Positions 1-8,025 of a DNA stretch of 64,000 nt are shown in pieces. The stretch comes from CAISCU01 sp943361925. Lineage in GTDB: Bacteria; Bacteroidota; Bacteroidia; UKL13-3. The position numbers and the translations under genes are program-made. The first letter of the stretch is position 1. Each line of letters begins with the position of its first letter. The stretch is from assembly GCA_943361925.1 (NCBI GenBank), contig CALRIT020000001.1, positions 310,001 through 374,000 of the forward strand, in the 5' to 3' direction. The notes under the pieces were generated by a model that did not search any database, was not told the origin of the DNA, and worked only from the letters and a program-made list of their open reading frames with translations.

Positions 1-2
1 CT

Positions 3-170
3 CTTTCTAAAGAAGAATTAAATCGTTTAGCTAAAGAAGTACTTCAATCTGATAAAATGACAATTTTAGTTGTTGGTGATAAAGATAAAATCAAAGCTAA
101 TCTTGAAAAACTTGGATACAAAATTGTTGATTACAAAGAAGTAGAAACTGCTACTTACGAGAAAAACTAA
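3..170 (+). CDS. M16 family zinc peptidase, C-terminal fragment
   Basis: Only the last 55 codons are inside the window; the gene runs in from the left edge. The readable end contains MTILVVGDKDKIKANLEKLG followed by Y-K-I-V-D-Y, a segment typical of the C-terminus of insulinase-like (M16) peptidases of Bacteroidota, where a final beta-strand and helix close the domain. No catalytic motif is visible because it lies upstream. The frame is open from base 3 to a TAA and is followed within 30 bases by a strong terminator, so this is the true end of the transcript. Family assignment rests on the C-terminal pattern alone and is therefore moderate. Confidence 0.6.
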   Translation, partial: LSKEELNRLAKEVLQSDKMTILVVGDKDKIKANLEKLGYKIVDYKEVETATYEKN

Positions 171-195
171 TCATCAATAGAAATTAAATCAATTA

Positions 196-226
196 GGGCT
201 GCATCTGAAAAGATGTGGCCCTTTTT
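196..226 (+). terminator. Rho-independent terminator after the M16 peptidase
   Basis: An 11-bp stem (GGGCTGCATCT against AGATGTGGCCC, with G-U pairs) closes a GAAA loop and is followed by TTTTT. It ends the peptidase transcript. The longest possible start of the next gene (base 213) lies inside this hairpin, which argues for the internal start at 240. Confidence 0.85.
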
Positions 227-239
227 GTTTAAATTGCCA

Positions 240-2660
240 ATGTTGGAGCCAATTCAAATCATACAAAAATATTTTAACAAAAAATCATTTAAGGCATTTG
301 CTTTTCAGGAGGAATCTTGGAATGCTTATTTAAATGGGAAAAGCGGTCTGGTAAATGCTCCAACAGGCAGTGGAAAAACATTTTCATTGGCACTTCCAAT
401 TTTAGCTGCCGGCTCTTTATCAAACAAAAAAGGATTAAAAGCCATTTGGATTACACCCATTCGAGCTTTGAGCCAAGATTTAGAAAAAGCAATTAGTGAA
501 GCTGCTGTTGAGATGGATATTGACTGGGATATTGCTTTAAGAACCGGTGATACTGATACAAAAGAAAGAGCTCGTCAGAAAAAGCAACATCCCGACTTTC
601 TAATTACAACACCTGAAAGTCTTCATATTATGTTGGCTTCAAAAGGATATCCTGATTTGTTTAAAAACCTGGATTGTGTTGTTATTGATGAGTGGCACGA
701 ATTAATTGGAAGTAAAAGAGGTGTTCAGGTTGAATTGGCTTTATCTAGACTAAGAGGTTTAAATCCTGATTTAAAAACATGGGGAATCAGTGCTACCATT
801 GGCAATCTTGATGAAGCAGCTGATGTTTTGCTTGGAATTAGTTTTCCTGAGAACAAAAAGGTTTTGATTAAAGCCGGAATTGAAAAGAAAATTGAAGTTA
901 AGTCAATCATCCCTGATAAAATTGAAGAATTACCCTGGGCTGGACATTTAGGAATTAAAATGATTGATAAGGTTTTGCCATTATTTGATTTGGCAAAAAC
1001 CAGTCTTGTTTTCACCAATACACGTTCGCAAACCGAAATCTGGTACCGTAATTTAATAGAAAAAGATACTGATTTAGCGGGATTACTGGCTATGCATCAT
1101 GGCTCTTTAAGCGGTGAAATGCGCTCTTGGGTTGAATCAGCATTACATCAGGGATTTTTAAAAGCAGTTGTTTGTACATCAAGCTTAGATTTAGGTGTTG
1201 ATTTTCGTCCGGTTGAACAAGTTTTGCAAATTGGTAGCCCAAAAGGAATTGCTCGCTTTTTGCAAAGAGCTGGTAGGAGTGGGCATCAACCTGATGCAAT
1301 ATCAACTATCTATTTTGTTCCAACTCATGCGCTTGAGTTGATGGAATCGAGTTGTATGAGAAAAGCGATTGAAGAGAAAATCATGGAAAATCGTGACCCT
1401 TTTATTCGCGCATTTGATGTATTAATTCAGTATTTGGTAACCTTGGCTGTTTCAGAAGGATTTAATCCTGGTGAAATTAAAAAGGAAGTTTCAGATACAT
1501 TCTGTTTTTCAACAATGAATGATGAAGAATGGAATAAAGTTTTATCGTTTTTAATTCATGGAGGAAAAAGTCTGGGTGCCTACGATGAATTTTCAAAGCT
1601 TGAACTTATAGGTGATGTTTATAAAGTAACAAGCCGAAAACAGGCTATGCGTCATCGATTGAGTATCGGAACCATTGTTAGTGATCCCGTAATAAAAATC
1701 AAAACAATTAAAGGAAAATACCTTGGAAGCATTGAAGAATATTTCATGAGTAAACTAAAACCTGGTGAGGTATTTTGGTTTGCAGGAAATTGTTTGGAAT
1801 TGATTCAAGTGAAGGAAATGACCGCTTTGGTGAGAAAAAGTGATGAGAAAAAGGCGCAAATTCCTTCATGGGCCGGCGGAAGAATGCCATTATCAGGACA
1901 ATTAAGCGGCATGTTAAGGAGAGAATTATCAGCTTTTGAAGATGGTTCAATAAAAATGGATGATGAATTTAGAAGTTTAATTCCACTTTTAAATAAACAG
2001 AAAGCGATTTCAATTATTCCAAAATCAAATCAACTTTTAATTGAGCAATATGAAAGTAAAGATGGCTTTCATATTTTTATTTTTCCATTTGAAGGTAGAT
2101 TGGTTCATGAAGGTTTGGCTGGTTTAATGAATTATAGGATTGGGCAGTGGATGTCGATTTCATTTTCAATAGCCATGAATGATTATGGGTTTGAAATGTT
2201 GAGTGATCAGGAGATTCCAATTGAAGAAATTTTAGGTAACAATGTATTTGGAACTGAAGATTTAAGCAATGATTTATTGAATAGCATAAATGGTGTGGAG
2301 ATGGCAAGAAGAAAATTTAGAGATATTGCCGGAATTTCAGGCCTTGTATTTCAGGGGTTTCCGGGAAAACAGATACAAAGTAAACACCTTCAAGCATCCT
2401 CTGGTCTGTTTTTTGATGTCTTTAAAGAAAATGAACCGGATCATCTTTTATTGCAACAAGCTTATGAAGAAGTTTTATTGCAACAAATGGAAGAAAAGAG
2501 ATTAAGGTTAGCATTAGAAAGGATTGAAAACTCCGAAATTGTAATAAAAACCATTAAGGAACCTTCGCCATTTTCATTTCCAATAATGGTCGACAGATTG
2601 AGGGAAAAAATGAGTTCTGAAAGTTTAGAAGATAGAATAGCAAAAATGCAAAGAAAATAA
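240..2660 (+). CDS. ligase-associated-type DEXH-box DNA helicase (Lhr-like)
   Basis: An 806-residue superfamily 2 helicase. Visible motifs in order are Walker A APTGSGKT near residue 45, TPIRAL (motif Ia), TTPES (Ib), the DEWHE Walker B box, SATIG (motif III), and QRAGRSGH (motif VI) near residue 345, followed by a long C-terminal region as in Lhr-type helicases. Length and sequence fit the DEXH helicase usually encoded beside an ATP-dependent DNA ligase and an exonuclease in a bacterial DNA-repair island. Those partners are not adjacent here: a peptidase lies upstream and a TPR protein downstream. The start at 240 (MLEPIQ) is chosen because the upstream ATG at 213 falls within a terminator. 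Role in DNA repair is inferred from the family. Confidence 0.85.
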   Translation: MLEPIQIIQKYFNKKSFKAFAFQEESWNAYLNGKSGLVNAPTGSGKTFSLALPILAAGSLSNKKGLKAIWITPIRALSQDLEKAISEAAVEMDIDWDIALRTGDTDTKERARQKKQHPDFLITTPESLHIMLASKGYPDLFKNLDCVVIDEWHELIGSKRGVQVELALSRLRGLNPDLKTWGISATIGNLDEAADVLLGISFPENKKVLIKAGIEKKIEVKSIIPDKIEELPWAGHLGIKMIDKVLPLFDLAKTSLVFTNTRSQTEIWYRNLIEKDTDLAGLLAMHHGSLSGEMRSWVESALHQGFLKAVVCTSSLDLGVDFRPVEQVLQIGSPKGIARFLQRAGRSGHQPDAISTIYFVPTHALELMESSCMRKAIEEKIMENRDPFIRAFDVLIQYLVTLAVSEGFNPGEIKKEVSDTFCFSTMNDEEWNKVLSFLIHGGKSLGAYDEFSKLELIGDVYKVTSRKQAMRHRLSIGTIVSDPVIKIKTIKGKYLGSIEEYFMSKLKPGEVFWFAGNCLELIQVKEMTALVRKSDEKKAQIPSWAGGRMPLSGQLSGMLRRELSAFEDGSIKMDDEFRSLIPLLNKQKAISIIPKSNQLLIEQYESKDGFHIFIFPFEGRLVHEGLAGLMNYRIGQWMSISFSIAMNDYGFEMLSDQEIPIEEILGNNVFGTEDLSNDLLNSINGVEMARRKFRDIAGISGLVFQGFPGKQIQSKHLQASSGLFFDVFKENEPDHLLLQQAYEEVLLQQMEEKRLRLALERIENSEIVIKTIKEPSPFSFPIMVDRLREKMSSESLEDRIAKMQRK

Positions 2661-2705
2661 GGGGTAAATTTATTGTTAAAGAAACCCTAAAATTCGAATT
2701 ATCAT

Positions 2706-2713
2706 TACATTTG
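2706..2713 (+). promoter_or_regulatory. candidate Bacteroidota -7 element (TACATTTG)
   Basis: TACATTTG matches the TANNTTTG -7 box of the primary sigma factor of Bacteroidota and lies 36 bases before the chosen start of the TPR protein gene. No good TTTG -33 box is seen at the expected distance, so this is a weak call. Confidence 0.4.
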
Positions 2714-2749
2714 CGAGAATTGAAGAAAATTAACCTAAATAAAAATAAC

Positions 2750-4132
2750 ATGAAAAAGCTGTTAGTAGCGCTGATGCTCATTTCGGGTGTTCAGGTATTT
2801 GCTCAAAAAAACAAAGTTGAATCTGCTGCACTTTACCTTAGAAATGGTGAAGTAGAAGATGCTAAAAAAGCAATTGATCAAGCAATTGAACATCCGGACA
2901 CTAAAACGGATCCAAAAGCTTGGTTCTATTATACTTCTGTATATGATACAATTTACAGAAATCCAGCTTATGCAAATTTAGCCGGTGACGATTTAGTAGA
3001 TAAGTTTTTTAATGGCTGTATTAAGTGTATTGAGTATGATGCCAAAGAAAGATATACTTACTACTGCAAAGAACAAGCTATCATTAATTCTGCTTTTATG
3101 TCATACAATAAAGGTTTTACTGCATACGAAGCAAAGGATTTTAAAAATGCCATCAAGTATTATAAAATGGCATTAGATGTTCTGCCATATGATAAAAATG
3201 GTGATTTAAAGAAAAATAGCTTGTCTGAAAACAATATCTATTTGTATATGGCTTATGCTGCTGTACAAGCAGAAGATAAAGCAAGTGCAAAAGTTTACCT
3301 TCAAAAATTAATGGACTTAAACTACGAAGACCATTTAATTCACCTTCAAATGGTAAATATCTATCTTGAAGAAAAAGATACTGTAACGGCTTTAAGTTTC
3401 CTTGATAAAGCAAGATTGAAATTCCCTAATGAAAAAGACTTAATCAACCAAGAGTTAAACATTTACTTGTCTCAAGGTCGCCAGGATATTTTATTAGAGA
3501 AATTAAATGCTGCAATTGAAATCAATTCTGAAGACCAAACATTGATTTATGTTAGAGGTAATGTTTATGATAATTTTGCTAATGATGCTTTGAAAAAATA
3601 CAAACATGAAAGAGATACAGCTAGCACATTGAGAAAAAAAGCTCAAACTGAAAAGGCAGTTGACAAAAAAGCAAAATACAACAATGCTGCAAACGCATTT
3701 ATGAAAAGTGCAGAGGCAAATCAGAAAAAATCAAGTAGTTATGCTGCACAAGCAGAAGTTGATTATTTAAAAGTTGTAGAATTAAATCCTGATTTTATTG
3801 ATGCTTATTTCAATTTAGGCGCAATGAGTAACAATAAGAGCACAGAAGTTGTAGAGAAAATTAACAATATCACTGCTTCTACTCAAACTGAATACGACAA
3901 AAGATACAAACCATTGAAGCAAAAACAAGATTCAATCTTGAATACAGCTTTGGGTTATTTTAGTCGCGCATTAGAAATTGCAGAAGGTAAAGCTGAAGAT
4001 ACACCTGCTAAAAAGAAAGAGAAAAACGCCTATTTAAACGATATTTTATATTCAATGCAACAAGTTTATGCCAATTTAGGCAATGAAAAGAAAACCATTG
4101 AAATGAAAAAACGTCGCGAAGAACTCGAATAA
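2750..4132 (+). CDS. secreted tetratricopeptide-repeat protein
   Basis: A 460-residue protein with a clear signal peptide (MKKLLVALMLISGVQVFAQ, cleaved near residue 19), so it acts in the periplasm or at the cell surface. The body is helical with several TPR-like units, for example around residues 120-150 (NKGFTAYEAKDFKNAIKYY) and again near 345-365 (ELNPDFIDAYFNLGAM). Between them is a Lys/Ala-rich, probably coiled-coil stretch. Lys, Asp and Glu are abundant at the C-terminus. The internal ATG at 2750 is used because it begins the signal peptide; the longer frame adds 13 residues with no function. It stands alone between a promoter-like box and a strong terminator. TPR proteins act as scaffolds; the partner is unknown. 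Confidence 0.75.
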   Translation: MKKLLVALMLISGVQVFAQKNKVESAALYLRNGEVEDAKKAIDQAIEHPDTKTDPKAWFYYTSVYDTIYRNPAYANLAGDDLVDKFFNGCIKCIEYDAKERYTYYCKEQAIINSAFMSYNKGFTAYEAKDFKNAIKYYKMALDVLPYDKNGDLKKNSLSENNIYLYMAYAAVQAEDKASAKVYLQKLMDLNYEDHLIHLQMVNIYLEEKDTVTALSFLDKARLKFPNEKDLINQELNIYLSQGRQDILLEKLNAAIEINSEDQTLIYVRGNVYDNFANDALKKYKHERDTASTLRKKAQTEKAVDKKAKYNNAANAFMKSAEANQKKSSSYAAQAEVDYLKVVELNPDFIDAYFNLGAMSNNKSTEVVEKINNITASTQTEYDKRYKPLKQKQDSILNTALGYFSRALEIAEGKAEDTPAKKKEKNAYLNDILYSMQQVYANLGNEKKTIEMKKRREELE

Positions 4133-4135
4133 CAA

Positions 4136-4274
4136 CGCGATGAATCGCGGTGTACATTGCGATAAATCGCAATGTATTTCGAATCGAAAATAAAAAAAAA
4201 CACCACGAAATTTTCGTGGTGTTTTTTTTTATTTTCACCGCGATGAATCGAGGTGATAAAGGATTCATCGCGGT
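4136..4274. repeat. cluster of nested palindromes around a terminator
   Basis: Four related inverted sequences lie in the gap between two genes. CGCGAT-GA-ATCGCG spans 4136-4149. An 11-bp stem TACATTGCGAT with an AA spacer spans 4153-4176. CACCGCGAT-GA-ATCGAGGTG (one mismatch) spans 4236-4255. An inverted copy, GATTCATCGCGGT, at 4262-4274 pairs perfectly with 4237-4249. All share a core GCGATGAATCGC, and the terminator at 4192-4230 sits in the middle. The pattern suggests a small dispersed palindromic repeat rather than a single regulatory hairpin. Confidence 0.7.
4192..4230. terminator. bidirectional terminator between convergent genes
   Basis: The stem CACCACGAA/TTCGTGGTG has a run of nine A on one side and nine T on the other, so it can end transcripts from the TPR gene on the left and the small reverse-strand gene on the right. 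Confidence 0.9.
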
Positions 4275-4286
4275 AAAAATCGCTTA

Positions 4287-4655
4287 TCAACATTTTTCAT
4301 TCGGATTCGGATAATTATCCGATTGGTCTTCAAAGGTATTATCTAAACAAACAAAATCCTTTTCTAACAAAAGAAACAATTTCGAACCATTTTTTAATGG
4401 GAATTCATATTGAAATCCAACAATATCAGTATCTGTCCATTCTTTTGCAATATGAGCCGGAACTCCGAAAGTCATGGTATCATCCTTGAAAAATGCACAT
4501 AAATTGGGCTGATTTTGAACTACTTTTAATACATAACAAAAAATTGAGTTCCCAAAATCAGTAAATTCCTCTACATATTTTTCCTGCTTAAACTCTTCAA
4601 CTTCCGATTTACTTAATCTGTATCTAATGGAATTTCCTTTAATTCTAATTTTCAT
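4287..4655 (-). CDS. DUF7009-like small protein
   Basis: A 122-residue soluble protein with no signal peptide or membrane segment. It begins MKIRIKGNSIRYRLSKSEVE, which matches my memory of a small conserved Bacteroidota family (DUF7009) of unknown function. The middle carries a hydrophobic beta-strand pattern (IFCYVLKVV, NGSKLFLLLEKDF). The C-terminus is acidic and ends NPNEKC. It is encoded alone, convergent with the TPR gene across the shared terminator. No function can be given. Confidence 0.65.
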   Translation of the reverse strand: MKIRIKGNSIRYRLSKSEVEEFKQEKYVEEFTDFGNSIFCYVLKVVQNQPNLCAFFKDDTMTFGVPAHIAKEWTDTDIVGFQYEFPLKNGSKLFLLLEKDFVCLDNTFEDQSDNYPNPNEKC

Positions 4656-4853
4656 TATATTCTATTTATATGCTTCAAATATTCAAATAATTTTAATTGC
4701 TTTCCTATTATTATAAAAATTGATTTTAATTAGGCGTTTAAAGGTTTTTTGAACATTCTTTTTAATCATACATTTTTCTTAAAAAAATTGGATTCGTCTT
4801 TTTTTTGTAATAATGTGGCAACCCTTTTCGTAAATTGGTGTCTAATTAGTTGT

Positions 4854-5597
4854 ATGATGAAAATCCAAATTACCCTTTTCTTAGTTTTTAATGCAGTCTT
4901 TTTAACGAATTTACTTGCAGAAGAGTCGCCTGTAAATAGTCAATTAAAGGCACTTCCAACAAGAACACCTATTCAGGAAAACCCAAAACTAGTTCAAGTA
5001 GGAGTAAATGCTTCTGATTTTATTAGGCAATACCTTGTGTTTAATAGTAATAATCTGAATTTAACTCCAAGTCCATACGATTTAAATGTAAAACTCTTTC
5101 AAAACAAATTGAATATCAAACCCAATACCAGATTAGGTTTAAGAATTGGATTAGGTTATCTATTTAATGAAACAAGCAATACGCAAAACAATTCTTCAAG
5201 TAATTTCAAAACCAAATCAGAAGGAATGAACTACCGATTGGGATTTGAGTTTCAACAAGATTTATCAAAACGATTTACAGTTTTTTACGGATTAGATTAT
5301 AGACGTGGAAAAAACAAAAATTATACCGAGAATACTTTTGATAATAATGGAGTTAAAGAAACCAATACCAATGAAAATTCAAACAAATCAAGAGGTGCTC
5401 AATTGGCATTTGGGGTTCAGTTTAAAATAACCAATTATTTAAACATCAATACTGAGGCATTATTTGGTTACGTAACAGGAGAATCAAGCACAAAATTTAC
5501 CGGCAGTGGCTTTCCAAATGGAAGAATCGATGCAGGAGGTTTTAGGAGTTTTGTGTTTTCACCACCATCTTTTATCAATCTAAATTTCATGTTTTAA
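4854..5597 (+). CDS. putative outer-membrane beta-barrel protein
   Basis: About 247 residues. Two adjacent ATGs (4854, 4857) precede a signal peptide (KIQITLFLVFNAVFLTNLLAEE); the 35-residue extension of the longest frame is Cys- and Phe-rich and looks untranslated. After the signal come alternating hydrophobic/polar strands (LGLRIGLGYLF, MNYRLGFEFQQDL, FTVFYGLDYRRG, GAQLAFGVQF, LNINTEALFGYV) separated by Asn/Thr-rich loops, and the chain ends in an aromatic strand (PPSFINLNFMF). This is the layout of a small outer-membrane barrel. It lies 10 bases before the cytochrome c peroxidase gene, so the two are probably co-transcribed. Specific role unknown. Confidence 0.65.
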   Translation: MMKIQITLFLVFNAVFLTNLLAEESPVNSQLKALPTRTPIQENPKLVQVGVNASDFIRQYLVFNSNNLNLTPSPYDLNVKLFQNKLNIKPNTRLGLRIGLGYLFNETSNTQNNSSSNFKTKSEGMNYRLGFEFQQDLSKRFTVFYGLDYRRGKNKNYTENTFDNNGVKETNTNENSNKSRGAQLAFGVQFKITNYLNINTEALFGYVTGESSTKFTGSGFPNGRIDAGGFRSFVFSPPSFINLNFMF

Positions 5598-5607
5598 TAC
5601 CATCAAA

Positions 5608-6759
5608 ATGAAAAAAACAATTTACGTTTTAGCAGGGATTCTAATTTTTTTAGTAGCCTGTAAAAAGGTTACAAACAGCGAATCTTATTTAACTTCGGAA
5701 GTACCTTTATTAGGTGAAACAGCCCCAGATTACTCTCTTAGAGGAACCGACAAACATCTTCCTTTTCCATTAACTCAAAATTCAATTTATTCAAATGAAA
5801 AAGTTGAATTGGGAAGAGTATTATTTTATGATAAAAAATTATCAATAAATCAAGCCATTTCATGTGCAAGTTGTCACAAACAAGAATTGGCTTTTTCTGA
5901 TGGAGTTAAGGCGAGTAGGGGATTTGGTAATGAAGCAACTCCTAGAAATTCAATGGCAATTGTAAATGTTGATTTTGGCAGAGGTTTGTTTTGGGATTTA
6001 AGAGAATTCGATGTTAAATCAATGGTAACTAAGCCGGTTCAAAATCATATTGAAATGGGCTTTGATTCTATCACTCAAACTTTAGATAGACTTCAAAATA
6101 CAAGTTATTATCCGGCTTTATTTGAAAGAGCTTTTGGTACTAAAACCATTACTGTAGAAAACCTATCTGAAGCTTTAGGAGGTTTTGTAGCAAATTTAGT
6201 TTCATATAAATCACCCTATGATTTTGCAGCAGAAAACAATTTTGCTAGTTATACCTCAGAAGAAATCAGGGGTTGGGAAATTTTCAATGAAAAAAGATGC
6301 ATTAGTTGCCATGGATTTGATTTAAATCAAGGCTGGTCTACTGAAATGGCAAATATTGGCTTGGATTTGGTTTATAAAGACAAAGGAAATACTTGGATGG
6401 GAAGAAATGGAGGTATTCTTATTGATCCAATTGAAAGAATTCCTAATGGAGGTGAAGGCTTTTTTAAAGTACCAACTTTAAGAAATATAGCTTTAACCGC
6501 TCCTTATATGCATGATGGTAGATTTGCAACTTTAGAACAAGTGGTTGAACATTATAATTCGGGCATTAAAGATCATCCAAATTTAGATTGGAATTTGAGA
6601 GATGAGAATTCATCAGATTTTTCAAAAGTTAAAGCTAAGAAAATGAACTTAAGTGCCTATGATAAAAAAGCGCTAATTGCTTTCATGAAAACATTAACTG
6701 ATCAAAGTTTTATTCAAAATAAGAAATTTTCTAATCCTTTTGTAGCAAAAGTGAATTAA
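5608..6759 (+). CDS. di-heme cytochrome c peroxidase (MauG/CcpA family), lipoprotein
   Basis: A 383-residue protein with a lipoprotein signal (ILIFLVACKK, lipid Cys18) and two c-type heme motifs, CASCH at residues 86-90 and CISCH at 231-235. The segment PYMHDGRFATLEQVVEHY near the C-terminus and the N-terminal pair of an LPFPL-type start and LGRVLFYDKKLS are hallmarks of bacterial di-heme peroxidases, which reduce hydrogen peroxide with electrons from small cytochromes, or act as MauG-like oxidases. It would face the periplasm, anchored by lipid. It is the second gene of a run of four with short gaps (barrel protein, this, two TPR lipoproteins). Electron donor and exact substrate are not evident. 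Confidence 0.88.
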   Translation: MKKTIYVLAGILIFLVACKKVTNSESYLTSEVPLLGETAPDYSLRGTDKHLPFPLTQNSIYSNEKVELGRVLFYDKKLSINQAISCASCHKQELAFSDGVKASRGFGNEATPRNSMAIVNVDFGRGLFWDLREFDVKSMVTKPVQNHIEMGFDSITQTLDRLQNTSYYPALFERAFGTKTITVENLSEALGGFVANLVSYKSPYDFAAENNFASYTSEEIRGWEIFNEKRCISCHGFDLNQGWSTEMANIGLDLVYKDKGNTWMGRNGGILIDPIERIPNGGEGFFKVPTLRNIALTAPYMHDGRFATLEQVVEHYNSGIKDHPNLDWNLRDENSSDFSKVKAKKMNLSAYDKKALIAFMKTLTDQSFIQNKKFSNPFVAKVN

Positions 6760-6791
6760 GAGCGCGACTTTTGAAAAAAGGCCAGATATAA

Positions 6792-8000
6792 ATGACTAAA
6801 CTTTTTATCTATAATAAGAGAAGTTGCCTGATGGTAGCTTCTTTTTTTTTGTTTTTAATAATCCTTTCTTGTGGTAAACCGAAAAAGGAATTTATTCTTA
6901 AAGTAAAATTGAATAAACTTCAGGGTGATCAAATTTTTGATAAAGATTTGGTTTTAGATATGGTTTTTGATGCCAATGAATTTGGACTTGATTCAGTTCA
7001 AAGAATAGCTCAGGAAATTTTTCTAGAAGGACTAGATCAATATAAAAACAAGAAAAACACAATTAAGGCTATTACACTCTTTAAAGAATCATTGTTGTAT
7101 TTTCCATCTGCCAAAACATATTATGAATTGGGAAATGCCATGTTAGGTTTCAGACAAAATCAGGCTCTTCTAGAACAAGCTCAAACTTGCTTTGAAATAG
7201 CTCAGGATTTATCATTTAAACCGGAATATGCTGTGCATCTAAAATTGGCTAAAACTGCTTATTTATTGGCAAAACTCGAAGAAGAGGATGGTTATTATAA
7301 ATGGTGGCGTGTTAAAAGTGAAATTGGTAATGCTTTTAATACCGGTTTTTTCGATACAACTGCAATTCAAAACGATCCTGATTTTGCTGAATTTGCGCAA
7401 TCACCATTATATAGAGAATTGATAATTGAAAATTTAGCTAAAAATGCTTCAGGAGGGATATTATCGAAATTTGATATTTTTAAAAATTCATTCACCAATC
7501 TAAATCCTGATTTAAAGATTGCTGAAAATGAAGTTTCTATGGAAAACTACAAGCAATCAATTAGTTATGAGTTTGCTGATTATATCCCGGAAATGGAAAA
7601 TGTTAGTTTTGGAAGAGAAGTTTCAAATGATTTTTACTATGTAGCCAAAGTTGCTGAAACTCCTGAATATGTGGCATTGGTGTATGCTACATCAAGTTTT
7701 GATGGTGAAGGATATCAACCTGTAGAAACTATTTTAGCAGTCTATAATAACCAGGGTAAACAAATCTCAAGAAAAGTTATTGCTTGTCAGTGTAATGCTG
7801 AAAGAATAAAAACTTGTAGTTTCAATTCAGGGAAATTAACTATTGAGGAAAAGAAAAGAAACTGGGAGAAGCCATTAAAAGATTTTGGACCAAATGATAA
7901 TACAGTAGTTTCTGTTGATTTAATAGCTAAAGCAGTATTTAGTTTTAATAATTCGGGTAAGATTCAAGCTGAAGATGTTCCGGCAAATTTTAATGATTAA
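6792..8000 (+). CDS. TPR-like lipoprotein, copy 1 of a tandem pair
   Basis: A 402-residue protein with a lipoprotein signal (FFLFLIILSCGK, lipid Cys27), so it is membrane-anchored. A TPR-like segment around residues 90-150 reads ITLFKESLLYFPSAKTYYEL followed by a second helix pair. The C-terminal half is of unknown fold and includes a Cys pair (IACQCNAERIKTC). It resembles the next gene in layout: a charged lead, one or two TPRs near residue 80-130, then a ~200-residue domain with FADYIPEMENVSFG against TLDEPFIVNFEDIQKF. The longest frame is kept because the alternative ATG at 6831 would leave a signal peptide without positive charges. Function unknown. Confidence 0.6.
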   Translation: MTKLFIYNKRSCLMVASFFLFLIILSCGKPKKEFILKVKLNKLQGDQIFDKDLVLDMVFDANEFGLDSVQRIAQEIFLEGLDQYKNKKNTIKAITLFKESLLYFPSAKTYYELGNAMLGFRQNQALLEQAQTCFEIAQDLSFKPEYAVHLKLAKTAYLLAKLEEEDGYYKWWRVKSEIGNAFNTGFFDTTAIQNDPDFAEFAQSPLYRELIIENLAKNASGGILSKFDIFKNSFTNLNPDLKIAENEVSMENYKQSISYEFADYIPEMENVSFGREVSNDFYYVAKVAETPEYVALVYATSSFDGEGYQPVETILAVYNNQGKQISRKVIACQCNAERIKTCSFNSGKLTIEEKKRNWEKPLKDFGPNDNTVVSVDLIAKAVFSFNNSGKIQAEDVPANFND

Positions 8001-8025
8001 ATAAAAATAGCAAAAAACTAAAACC

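Noticed and set aside
4066..4293. Small overlapping reverse-strand reading frames across the palindromes
   Set aside because: They translate the palindromes themselves and the terminator, have no signal or family match, and overlap the end of the TPR gene.
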